A DNA stretch of 64,000 nt, taken from Caldisericia bacterium (GTDB lineage Bacteria > Caldisericota > Caldisericia > JAAYUI01). Of this stretch, positions 43,462-51,657 are shown in pieces. The notes beneath the pieces are model-generated. The model made no database searches and had not been told where the DNA came from. It worked only from the letters and a program-made list of their open reading frames with translations. A program made the position numbers and the translations under genes. Each line of letters starts with the position of its first letter. The first letter of the stretch is position 1. Where the stretch lies: the NCBI GenBank assembly GCA_017999835.1, contig JAGNLA010000007.1, positions 1 through 64,000 on the forward strand, read 5' to 3'.

Positions 43462-43919
43462 TGAATAAAACCGTCAAGATTATCGCGACTGTTCTCGGAA
43501 TCGTTATCGGTATTGCTGCAGTATGGTTTTTCATCTATTCGGTTCCCGACATTGCCACAAAATCTGTCAGAACCTATTTCCAATCAATTATTGATGGTGA
43601 TTATAAGCCGGCATGGAATGTGATATATCCAGGCTCCGACTTTATGAAACAATGGGGCGGTGTAGCTCTCAGTTACGACAAGTTTGAAGGCGAACTTGAA
43701 AATGCTAGAAGTCGCAACACAAGACCTACCGCCTATCATATAGTTGACTACAAAACCCAACTCGACCCAAACCTCGGCATAGAAGTCCCGGTGGTCACTG
43801 TCTGGACAGAAAACATTGTCTCGGGTAACCCAAAAGATAGCGAAATAAAGGACTATTATCTGAGAAAAGATAAGGATGGAATATGGAAAATTTACAAGGG
43901 ATCAAGCCAGCAAAAATGA
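43461..43919 (+). CDS. Membrane-anchored NTF2-like protein (paralogue 1)
   Basis: 152 residues: an N-terminal membrane helix (~5-27) and an outside domain beginning VRTYFQSIIDGDYKPAWNVIYPGSDF. The pattern, a helix, G-D/K-Y-x-x-A-W, then a beta-rich half ending in GIWKIYKG, resembles the NTF2-like/DUF4878 fold. No catalytic residues are recognised. ATG 43461 overlaps the preceding stop by 1 nt and the next gene overlaps its stop (ATGA). It is clearly related to the following gene and probably arose by duplication. Confidence 0.7.
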   Translation: MNKTVKIIATVLGIVIGIAAVWFFIYSVPDIATKSVRTYFQSIIDGDYKPAWNVIYPGSDFMKQWGGVALSYDKFEGELENARSRNTRPTAYHIVDYKTQLDPNLGIEVPVVTVWTENIVSGNPKDSEIKDYYLRKDKDGIWKIYKGSSQQK

Positions 43920-44395
43920 GTTCCCAAAAGACACTCTCTGGGCCCATTACGTGGATAATTCTAATCATGTTTGTTCTGGCTCTTTTTGGATTTGTCCAAA
44001 CGTTGGCAAGCGATTCACCGGCAGTTGCTATGCGATCATTCTTTGACAAGTGTTTTGCCGGCAAGTATGAAGATGCTTGGGATATGGTCAAGAAAGGTTC
44101 CGACTACTCCCAGCAGTTCAACGACAAATATTCGGATTTTGAAACGATGTGGACAAGAACAAAAACCCATGGCACTACGTATCTCAAGGTCAGGATCGAT
44201 GGCGTCGAATTTGGATCCAAGTCAACCTCAACTCAGCAAACTGCAATTGTGGCCTATTCAATCATGACAAGGGAACAAGTAAAAGACGACAAGACTGGTA
44301 CCATATCAAACCAGATCAATGATGCCAACCTCGGTTATATCACGATGGAAAAATTGGCAGGTCAAGGTTGGAAATTGATCAGACCAAGCAGATGA
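43916..44395 (+). CDS. Membrane-anchored NTF2-like protein (paralogue 2)
   Basis: 159 residues, same layout as the gene before it: a membrane helix (~10-33), then AVAMRSFFDKCFAGKYEDAWDMVKKGSDYSQQF, which aligns with VRTYFQSIIDGDYKPAWNVIYPGSDF of paralogue 1. The end GQGWKLIRPSR matches the GIWKIYKG end. The start could instead be ATG 43883, but the ATGA coupling at 43916 is favoured. Function unknown. A terminator follows at 44431. Confidence 0.7.
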   Translation: MSSQKTLSGPITWIILIMFVLALFGFVQTLASDSPAVAMRSFFDKCFAGKYEDAWDMVKKGSDYSQQFNDKYSDFETMWTRTKTHGTTYLKVRIDGVEFGSKSTSTQQTAIVAYSIMTREQVKDDKTGTISNQINDANLGYITMEKLAGQGWKLIRPSR

Positions 44396-44430
44396 TATCA
44401 GTTTCGTCTGTGTTTGTTAGCTACTGAACA

Positions 44431-44466
44431 AAAAAAGATTGCCGGTTACGCTGGCAATCTTTTTCT
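44431..44466 (+). terminator. Rho-independent terminator of the SurA-like operon
   Basis: AAAAAGATTGCC (44432-44443) pairs with GGCAATCTTTTT (44453-44464), followed by CTTT. Confidence 0.85.
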
Positions 44467-44514
44467 TTATAAACGTAAGCGTATACTAGTCGTATTATGA
44501 GGCAGGTGGAACAG

Positions 44515-45513
44515 ATGTCCGGTAAGAAAATTGTCTTTTTGTCAATTCTGGGACTTCTAATTGCATGGGCTGCTGTGCTTATGCTTTTCGGGCAGAGAGT
44601 GACTGGTGTTGTCACCGATGCAAAATCCGGAAAACCGATCCCCGGAGCTTTTGTAAGGATCGGGGCAATTTCAACCCAAACAGACGATAAGGGCAATTTC
44701 GACAGATGGTGTTTCATGCCTTCATCGGTAAACATCACAATTGCTCATCCAGCCTATCTTCCTACCGATAAACCGATGGCAGTGTTTGATTTCGACAAGC
44801 CGTTAACAATATCGATGACTCAGGCAGGGTACGAGGAATTGCTTACAAATGCAAATATTTACCTGGAATCCCTTCATGCTTTTGTTGTCAGGACAGCAAC
44901 AGACGACATAACAAGAGAAAAAGATGGCAAGATAACCGTAAACAGAATTGAAAACGTCATCACATATACCAATGATGTCATTTCATATGCGGTTGAATCC
45001 AGCTCGAATCTGGATGACAAAATAATTGCCGATCAGGTTATCGTCGAAGGCTCCGATCCCAACGCGCCAGGTTCGATAAAGCTGCTTCCAGGAAAGCCTT
45101 CACCAACAATCTACATCAAAGAGCAGGAGATGAAAGACTGGATTAAATTCAGTGTGTTTGATCGACCTGACTTCGAAATTCCGTATACCGACAAGAACCC
45201 GAAAGGAATTCTTGCTCCTTTGACTGCTTACGGCAACAGCTCTGAGTTCGAGTTGTCTGATGCGGCTACGTTGGCCAACGACGGGCAAGCATTGATAAAA
45301 TGCAAGATGTGCTGGCCTAAGGACTCGCTCCTGAGGGGCAAATCGATTACTTATTATTTTAAAAAAGATAGTGGAAATTGGTATAGCATAGAATTTGCCG
45401 ATACTGGTGAGAATCCAATTTCAAAACCAGGGATATATTATTTTCAGCTGCTGGATGTAAGACCAAATATTGCGGTGAAGATACCAGAAAACGCAAAACC
45501 GTACAAAGAGTGA
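44515..45513 (+). CDS. Membrane-anchored protein with carboxypeptidase-regulatory-like domain
   Basis: 332 residues: one membrane helix (~5-26) and a CarboxypepD_reg-like beta domain (~28-95; VTGVVTDAKSGKPIPGAFVRIG, then TQTDDKGNF). A ~230-residue C-terminal domain I do not recognise follows. Such Ig-like domains usually mediate binding or stability outside the cell. ATG 44515 has GGCAGGTGG upstream. An in-frame ATG at 44497 lies 9 nt after a TATACT box (44482-44487) and would give a leaderless product six residues longer. cdaA follows 20 nt later. Confidence 0.7.
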   Translation: MSGKKIVFLSILGLLIAWAAVLMLFGQRVTGVVTDAKSGKPIPGAFVRIGAISTQTDDKGNFDRWCFMPSSVNITIAHPAYLPTDKPMAVFDFDKPLTISMTQAGYEELLTNANIYLESLHAFVVRTATDDITREKDGKITVNRIENVITYTNDVISYAVESSSNLDDKIIADQVIVEGSDPNAPGSIKLLPGKPSPTIYIKEQEMKDWIKFSVFDRPDFEIPYTDKNPKGILAPLTAYGNSSEFELSDAATLANDGQALIKCKMCWPKDSLLRGKSITYYFKKDSGNWYSIEFADTGENPISKPGIYYFQLLDVRPNIAVKIPENAKPYKE

Positions 45514-45533
45514 CAAGTTAGGAGATTGATAAT

Positions 45534-46430
45534 TTGCCGATAATCAACACGATAACGCAGGTTGGCAAGTCCATTGTCTGGGCATTGGTGCCCAGAATGC
45601 CTGGTGGTTTGTCACTGCCTAAAACGTTGTTTGATATCTTTGTTATCACGATAATCGTATATTTAGTCCTTAAAGTCATCCAGGCAAGCAAAGCTCTACA
45701 GCTTTTTCAGGGCTTGGTCATCTTCCTGATCGCACTGGTGGCAATCGATTACGTCAGTGGATGGCTTGGAATGATAGCGGTCAACTGGGTCGTAAGACAG
45801 ACTCTCCAGATATTGCCCCAGGCTTTGCCGGTTTTTCTGGCTGTGCTGTTTCAGCCTGAGCTCAGAAAGGCGCTTGGTTCGCTTGGAAGAAAATCGATTT
45901 TTGGCAAACCCATAGACCTGCTTGAATCAGAAGAAGTACTTAATGTTGTCAAGGCTGTATCAATGGCCACCAGCGCCATGTCTGCAAGAAAATGTGGCGC
46001 ATTGATAGCCATTGAACGCCAGGTTGGTCTGACTGATTTTGAAACCGAGTCAACAAAGCTTGATGCAATAGTCACCTCATCATTGCTTGAAAGCATTTTC
46101 TTTCCGGGTTCGGCTATGCATGATGGTGGAGTTATAATAAAAGGCGACAGAGTTTCATCAGCGCGTTGCGTCTTTCCGCTTGCAACGGATCCAACGTTGG
46201 AAACTGAAATAGGCACAAGGCACAGAGCTGCTCTTGGTTTGTCCGAAGAAACCGACGCAATCGTTATCGCTGTTTCGGAGACTACTGGCATAATTTCGAT
46301 GGCTACATCAGGATCTCTGACCCGTCACCTCTCCCCGGTCGAACTCGAGGGCCTGCTCAAATACATGCTTGCCAAACCTGAAAAAGGTTGGTTTGGCAGA
46401 CAAAAAAGGAATGGCAACCACCGTGTTTAA
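45534..46430 (+). CDS. cdaA: Diadenylate cyclase CdaA (c-di-AMP synthase)
   Basis: 298 residues. Three membrane helices in the first ~105 residues (~32-50, 57-75, 92-108) precede the DisA_N cyclase domain (~120-265). It makes c-di-AMP from two ATP. The RHR motif is intact in GTRHRAALG (~227-235). The other signature is DGG (HDGGVII, ~197-199) rather than the usual DGA. Translation starts at TTG 45534 with GGAG 9 nt upstream. cdaR overlaps its 3' end, the classic regulator pair. Confidence 0.93.
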   Translation: MPIINTITQVGKSIVWALVPRMPGGLSLPKTLFDIFVITIIVYLVLKVIQASKALQLFQGLVIFLIALVAIDYVSGWLGMIAVNWVVRQTLQILPQALPVFLAVLFQPELRKALGSLGRKSIFGKPIDLLESEEVLNVVKAVSMATSAMSARKCGALIAIERQVGLTDFETESTKLDAIVTSSLLESIFFPGSAMHDGGVIIKGDRVSSARCVFPLATDPTLETEIGTRHRAALGLSEETDAIVIAVSETTGIISMATSGSLTRHLSPVELEGLLKYMLAKPEKGWFGRQKRNGNHRV

Positions 46431-47619
46431 AGGGCTAACTTCAAATCTTGGCCAGAAGATTACGGCAGTGCTCATTGCAATGCTTCTGTGGCTTTATGTT
46501 TACACGCTCCAAGGTCCTGAGATTGTCAACACATTTACGTTGAAGGTTTCAGCACGCAACATTCCTGATAACACAAAAATCACTTCAAGTTTGGGCTATG
46601 CCAAAGTGGTGTTGAGAGGATCAAAAAAATACATGGACGAAATAACCCCGGAATCTGTCAAGGCTTACATTGACCTCCTTGGCAAGAAACCAGGTTCGTT
46701 TCAGGCTGAGTTAAGAATCGATTTTCCTGAGTCGGTCATTCTCAACAGCAAGACCCCAGAGGTTGTGACTGTAACCTTGCAACAGATTTCATCGAAGGAA
46801 CTTCCAATAACCTGGAAATTCACAAACCAATCCGAATTGTCGGTTGTGGCCAAGAATCCAATTTTTAATCCGCAGAAATTAACCATTACAGGCCCAGACT
46901 CCGAGATACAAAAATTTTCAAAGGCTCTTGTGACCATTGACATGAGTATGGTAAAAGAAGGTGGTTACAGGCTAAAACTTCCGTACAGTCTCATAGATCT
47001 TTCCGACATTTCATACACTCCTGACCAAGCAGAGACAATGGGTGTCAGTTCTGCGTTCTCAACAATTGATGTTGAGATGCAAATAGATAGGCCGATAAGA
47101 TCCAGGACCATCTCTGTCCAGGCAAAAACAACCGGAAATCTTCCTTCGGACAGACTGCTTGTCTCCCTTGAGATTGAACCTCGCAGCATCAATATCAGTG
47201 GTGATTTTGAAACGCTCAACAAAATAGGCAGGTTTATCAGCACCAATGCTATCAACCTAAATGGAATAGTGGTTGATACGGAGATGATGGTTGGCTTGAA
47301 TCTCCCCAAGGGCATAACCTCGGAGACCAAACAAGTTAAGGTGCTGGTAAAGGTCGAACAAATCGTTAGGAAAAAAATATCTGTTTCAATTGATAACATC
47401 GACAATCCTGACAATCTTGAGTACGATCTACCCTTGACGATTACAGAGGCAATTATTGAAGGCCCTGCATCGGTGATAAACGATATCTACCTTGCATCAG
47501 GTACGATCAGTCTTAAAGGTTTGGCACCGGGAACCCACACTGTTCCAGTCAAAATATCAGGCATCCCTAATGATGCAACGATATTTAAGGGAACAAATGT
47601 GGAAGTGACGATAAAATGA
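46411..47619 (+). CDS. cdaR: YbbR-domain regulator of diadenylate cyclase (CdaR)
   Basis: 402 residues: one membrane helix near the N-terminus (~16-37; ITAVLIAMLLWLYVYT) and about four extracytoplasmic YbbR repeats (~40-120, 130-205, 225-310, 325-400). Each has the V-x-x-x-P/S...V-x-x-x-G-x-x-x beta pattern, for example VVLRGSKKYMD and LTITGPDSEI. YbbR proteins modulate CdaA activity from outside the membrane. ATG 46411 is chosen over TTG 46369, although its ribosome site (AAGGA) is very close to the start. It overlaps cdaA by 20 nt and is ATGA-coupled to an amidohydrolase. Confidence 0.9.
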   Translation: MATTVFKGLTSNLGQKITAVLIAMLLWLYVYTLQGPEIVNTFTLKVSARNIPDNTKITSSLGYAKVVLRGSKKYMDEITPESVKAYIDLLGKKPGSFQAELRIDFPESVILNSKTPEVVTVTLQQISSKELPITWKFTNQSELSVVAKNPIFNPQKLTITGPDSEIQKFSKALVTIDMSMVKEGGYRLKLPYSLIDLSDISYTPDQAETMGVSSAFSTIDVEMQIDRPIRSRTISVQAKTTGNLPSDRLLVSLEIEPRSINISGDFETLNKIGRFISTNAINLNGIVVDTEMMVGLNLPKGITSETKQVKVLVKVEQIVRKKISVSIDNIDNPDNLEYDLPLTITEAIIEGPASVINDIYLASGTISLKGLAPGTHTVPVKISGIPNDATIFKGTNVEVTIK

Positions 47620-49136
47620 GTCTTCTTGTGACCGCCAGACACGTCTGGGGCAAAGAAGAACAGATTGATTCTTTACTTGTTGAGAATGGGTTAATTGTCG
47701 CAATTGGCCAAAAAACAGATCTTATGAACCATGCAAGTCGGATTGATGAATATCCGGACAGCATTATCCTCCCAGGCTTCTGTGATGCCCACCTCCATCT
47801 CGCATGGCTGGGCGAAAATCTTACTGGTTGCGACCTTCGTACATGTGTGTCTTCAAAAGATTTCATAGACACTCTCAAAAACTGGGAACAGACACATAAA
47901 AACGATAAGACAATCTGTGGTTACGGTTGGGATGAGCGTAATTGGAGCGATCCAACGAAGGTTACAGCAAAGCTTATCGATCAGGCAATTTCGGACAAGC
48001 CGGTTTTTCTGGTCAAGGTTGATGGACATTCATTTGCAGCAAACAGCGCAATGATGACAAAACTTGGCATCGACAAGGAGATGGCCGATCCTCAGGGTGG
48101 AAGATTTGATCGCCACCAGGATGGAACACCGACAGGTCTTATGTTCGATAAGGCCTCGGATGTGTATTACCGACAAGAAGGAAAACAAAGCAAGGAAAAA
48201 GAGTTCAAAGTTGCATTTGCGCATCTTCTCTCATATGGCATTACCTCTTGTAGATCATTTGGAAGCCTGGACAATTTTATAGAGCTTGGAAGAATGGCGC
48301 AGTCGCCTGAAGGGCTACCGTTGAGAGTGTGTGCTTGTATTCCCTACCAGGACATAAATTGGGTTAAGGATTTGCGGCTTCAGTCAAATCTTGGCAGTGA
48401 ATATTTTTGGGTAGGACAAATAAAGATGTTTGCCGACGGTTCCCTGGGTTCTTCCACTGCCTTGGTTTCCAGGCCATATCCTGATGGAACTTACGGGATC
48501 GAGGTTATGACTGTCAAAGAAATGGCTGAAGTGGCAAAGATTGCTCATGAGTCGAAGCTTGGCATAGCCATTCACACCATTGGTGACGTATCAGCTGAAA
48601 ATGTTGCACGAGTTATGAAAACCACCAATTACATGGACACAATTGAACATCTCCAATGTGCCTCTCAAGACACAATCAAGGAAATCGCCAGGTGCGAGAC
48701 GCCAGTAGTAACAAACCCATGTCACATTCCAATGGATGTCGAGGCTATCTCGACTCAATGGAAGGAAATCTCATATATGGCTTACCCAATTGGTTCACTT
48801 ATCAATGCTGGCGTGCCTGTTGGTTTTGGCTCTGACGCACCTGTTGCAACCGTTAATCCATTCTACGCTATTGCCTGTGCCACAACCCGAAGAGGCCAGT
48901 CAACAAAACAGATAAATCCGAGAGAGGCAATAAGTTTTTCTACGGCTTTGAAAATAGCAACCGAGAAGTCGGCAAAGATTATTGGCGGCCCCAGAAGAGG
49001 AAGGCTCGAAAATGGTTGGCTTGCCGACCTTGCAATTGCCGATGATTTTCGAGGGCTTGAGCCTTGGGATTGTGCGCATGCGAAAATCCAGGCTACTTAT
49101 GTTGGTGGAGAGGTTGCATGGCGGGCACAGCACTGA
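47616..49136 (+). CDS. Amidohydrolase family protein, YtcJ-like (Amidohydro_3)
   Basis: 506 residues. Metal-site motifs of the amidohydrolase superfamily: FCDAHLHL (~58-65), VKVDGHSFAANS, IHTIGDVSAENV and GFGSDAPVATVNPF. The fold is a TIM barrel with flanking beta-sandwich parts and no signal peptide. YtcJ-like enzymes hydrolyse N-formyl or other amide substrates; the substrate here is unknown. Its ATG overlaps the cdaR stop by 4 nt and it overlaps the next gene, thiamine pyrophosphokinase, by 19 nt, so it sits in the c-di-AMP operon. Confidence 0.85.
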   Translation: MSLLVTARHVWGKEEQIDSLLVENGLIVAIGQKTDLMNHASRIDEYPDSIILPGFCDAHLHLAWLGENLTGCDLRTCVSSKDFIDTLKNWEQTHKNDKTICGYGWDERNWSDPTKVTAKLIDQAISDKPVFLVKVDGHSFAANSAMMTKLGIDKEMADPQGGRFDRHQDGTPTGLMFDKASDVYYRQEGKQSKEKEFKVAFAHLLSYGITSCRSFGSLDNFIELGRMAQSPEGLPLRVCACIPYQDINWVKDLRLQSNLGSEYFWVGQIKMFADGSLGSSTALVSRPYPDGTYGIEVMTVKEMAEVAKIAHESKLGIAIHTIGDVSAENVARVMKTTNYMDTIEHLQCASQDTIKEIARCETPVVTNPCHIPMDVEAISTQWKEISYMAYPIGSLINAGVPVGFGSDAPVATVNPFYAIACATTRRGQSTKQINPREAISFSTALKIATEKSAKIIGGPRRGRLENGWLADLAIADDFRGLEPWDCAHAKIQATYVGGEVAWRAQH

Positions 49137-49744
49137 TAGTGCTTGCCGGTGATGTAACAAAAAAAGACTTTGAAACAGTTAGCAGTTGGAATTTAGCTGT
49201 GGCTGTGGATGCCGGAATGGCTCATTTTCTAAGCTTTGGACTCAAACCAGACATATTGCTTGGTGATTTTGATTCTATACAAAATTCGGCTCTGGAATTT
49301 GCCAAATCAAACAACATCGAAATTGTCACTCATCCTGCAAGAAAAGACAAATCAGATGGAGAGCTTGCGCTAGAATATGTCAGCCAAAATGGTTTCTCCA
49401 GGGCGATATTGCTTGGAGTAAATGGCGGCCAGAGGCCTGACCACATAGCATTCAACCTGGCGCTCTTTCATCTTGAGCAGTCACTTGGGTTGGAAATAAA
49501 GGCGATATCGCAAGGATTTGAGATTTTCTCAGTCAATGGATTCAAAAAGATTGAATCAAAACCAGATGTGAATGTTTCTGTCATGGCTTTTGAAAGTGAT
49601 ATCCATGTAAAACTTTCAGGGTTGGATTATCCTCTGGATGGATTGTTGCGACGAGGCTCAACCCTTGGGCTGAGCAACGTCGCATTGGGTGACTTCACAG
49701 TTGAAACCAGCGGCAAGGCGCTGGTTTTTGTTCAGAGATATTAA
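49118..49744 (+). CDS. thiN: Thiamine pyrophosphokinase
   Basis: 208 residues. Family motifs: VDAGMAHFLSFG, DILLGDFDSI (phosphate/Mg site), HPARKDKSDGELAL, GVNGGQRPDHIAFN and, in the C-terminal beta domain, GLLRRGSTLGLSN. It transfers pyrophosphate from ATP to thiamine, giving TPP directly. ATG 49118 follows GGAGAGG and lies inside the end of the amidohydrolase gene. With this enzyme the cell needs free thiamine, which fits the operon-borne HAD phosphatase at 14363-15016. It is not next to a TPP riboswitch. Confidence 0.88.
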   Translation: MAGTALIVLAGDVTKKDFETVSSWNLAVAVDAGMAHFLSFGLKPDILLGDFDSIQNSALEFAKSNNIEIVTHPARKDKSDGELALEYVSQNGFSRAILLGVNGGQRPDHIAFNLALFHLEQSLGLEIKAISQGFEIFSVNGFKKIESKPDVNVSVMAFESDIHVKLSGLDYPLDGLLRRGSTLGLSNVALGDFTVETSGKALVFVQRY

Positions 49745-49749
49745 AGAAA

Positions 49750-50931
49750 CTATCTACCCAGTTTTTTCCAAACTTTGGTCAGTTTTTCTATCATGAAATC
49801 GATGTCCTGCTTTGTGTGAATAGCAGTCACGTTTGCTCTCAGTCTTGCGGTGTTTGGTGGGACAGCCGGTGGAAGGATGGGCATGATGAACACGCCTTCT
49901 TCAAACAGCAGCCTGGTGGTTTCAAGCGTTGGCTCTTCCTCATGGAGGATGATTGGAACAATGGCTGTTTCAGAGTTACCAGTCTCAAATCCTGCCTGAC
50001 GGAGTGACTTGATGTAGTAGGCGATGTTTTCCTGAAGGTTGTGAAGTCTCCACTGTTCTTCCTCAAGTACATCGAAGGCGACTTTTGCAGAAGCTGCAGT
50101 TGCAGGTGTAAGTGCAGCTGAGAAAACAAACGCACGGGCATTGTAACGGATAAAATCGATGATGTCCTGTTTTGCAGCTATGTATCCGCCTGTTGCGGGG
50201 ATGGTTTTTGAAAGAGTGCCCATTTGAATGTCAATGCCGTCTTCAAGCCCGAAATGTTCCAAGATTCCGTGGCCTGTTTTTCCGAGCACACCGAGTGAGT
50301 GGGCTTCATCGACCATTAAGAGGGCATTGTACTTCTTTGCAAGCTTAATAATTTGTGGCAGTGGAGTGATGTCGCCGTCCATCGAGAATACTGAATCAAC
50401 AACGATGAATTTTCCGACTGCTGTTGATTTTTTGAGCATCGATTCGAGATCGTCCAAATCGTTGTGTTTGAATCGGCTGAACCTTGCCCTCGAGAGCAAA
50501 CAGCCGTCGTATATTGAAGCGTGGACGATGTTGTCAGCAAAAATCTCATCGCCATGACCGCAAAGGGTGGAAATTGTGGTGAGGTTTGTCACATAACCAG
50601 ACGAAAACGCGATTGCATCGTCAGTATTTTTGTACTCAGCTATGCGTTTTTCAAGTTCAACGTGGAGTGAAGTTGTTCCTGCAAGCACCCTTACGCCGTG
50701 TGTGCCTGAGCCGTATTTGTCGATAGCTTCTTTTGCTGCTTTGTCGATTTTTTCATGGCCGATAAGGCCAAGGTATGAATAGGTTGTGAAATTAAGATAA
50801 CGTTTCCCGCCAATGATTACATATTGATTGTCGTTTGCCTGGATTTCGCGAAGATAGAACTGATGGTTAGCTACATCCAGACTTCTTTTTCGATCCAAAA
50901 ATGTTTGAATTCTGTTTTCAAATCCGTTCAT
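49750..50931 (-). CDS. Alpha-oxoamine synthase family PLP enzyme (glycine C-acetyltransferase / BioF type)
   Basis: 393 residues. PLP-binding lysine in GTLSKTIPATGGY (~240), VDEAHSLGVLG with the PLP Asp and the His of the family, YGSGTHGVRVLAGT and FSSGYVTN. It condenses an acyl-CoA with an amino acid. Glycine C-acetyltransferase (2-amino-3-ketobutyrate CoA ligase) and 8-amino-7-oxononanoate synthase cannot be told apart from sequence alone. No biotin or threonine-dehydrogenase gene adjoins. AAAGGAGGT precedes ATG 50931. It converges on thiN with only 5 nt between them. Confidence 0.87.
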   Translation of the reverse strand: MNGFENRIQTFLDRKRSLDVANHQFYLREIQANDNQYVIIGGKRYLNFTTYSYLGLIGHEKIDKAAKEAIDKYGSGTHGVRVLAGTTSLHVELEKRIAEYKNTDDAIAFSSGYVTNLTTISTLCGHGDEIFADNIVHASIYDGCLLSRARFSRFKHNDLDDLESMLKKSTAVGKFIVVDSVFSMDGDITPLPQIIKLAKKYNALLMVDEAHSLGVLGKTGHGILEHFGLEDGIDIQMGTLSKTIPATGGYIAAKQDIIDFIRYNARAFVFSAALTPATAASAKVAFDVLEEEQWRLHNLQENIAYYIKSLRQAGFETGNSETAIVPIILHEEEPTLETTRLLFEEGVFIMPILPPAVPPNTARLRANVTAIHTKQDIDFMIEKLTKVWKKLGR

Positions 50932-50991
50932 ATACCTCCTTTGTCTATGTCCTTGACTTAAACACTAGGAGTGTAATGAAAAGACCGTCAA

Positions 50992-51657
50992 TTACAAGCG
51001 TATGAGTTCGACCAGAAATCTTTCCAGTTGCCATAATGGGATTTTATAAGGATAGGTTTTGGACAGCTCAAATCCTGATCTTCGCAGTTGTTTGAGCATA
51101 GATGGCAATTCTGCCACTTCATCCCTACTCTTCCACAGCAGCAACGTGCCATATTTTTTAAGATAAGGTTTAGCATAATCCAAAAGCATGGTTATGTTGC
51201 CAACAGCTCTGGCGGTGGCAACATCGAAATATCCTATAAATTCTGGGTTGTCTTTTATTATGTTTTCTGCCCTGTCATTGATGACTATTGTTTCAGTTAA
51301 TCCTAGTCTGATAATCAATTCCTTCAAAAACCCAGCTTTTTTGCCAATAGACTCGATGGCTGTAAGTTTCAGGTGAGGGAATGCAATTTTTAATGCAAAA
51401 CCAGGCAGCCCTGGACCGGAGCCGATGTCAACCAGCGATGTTATCTGGTTGAAGTCAACGGCTAGTCTTGCAGCCAGACTGTCACAAAAATGTTTTGAAA
51501 TTACTTCATCCGGATTTGTGATAGCCGTGAGATTGAATTTTTCATTTGTTTCCAGTAGGAACTTGCAGTATGTCTCAAACTGCCCTGCCTGCAAATCAGA
51601 AAGGGCGATGCCGTAAAGCATCGCCCCCTTTTTCATTTGTTCTTTGTCAAACGTCAC
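50992..51657 (-). CDS. rsmG: 16S rRNA (guanine-527-N7) methyltransferase RsmG
   Basis: 221 residues, Rossmann methyltransferase. The SAM motif is LVDIGSGPGLPGFALKI (~70-86), with NLTAITNPDEVISKHFCDSL before it and DVATARAVGNI after it. It modifies G527 of 16S rRNA; loss usually gives low-level streptomycin resistance. Its start overlaps the stop of the giant C25 peptidase by 4 nt (ATGA), an unusual coupling of a housekeeping gene to a secreted protease operon. Confidence 0.95.
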   Translation of the reverse strand: MTFDKEQMKKGAMLYGIALSDLQAGQFETYCKFLLETNEKFNLTAITNPDEVISKHFCDSLAARLAVDFNQITSLVDIGSGPGLPGFALKIAFPHLKLTAIESIGKKAGFLKELIIRLGLTETIVINDRAENIIKDNPEFIGYFDVATARAVGNITMLLDYAKPYLKKYGTLLLWKSRDEVAELPSMLKQLRRSGFELSKTYPYKIPLWQLERFLVELIRL

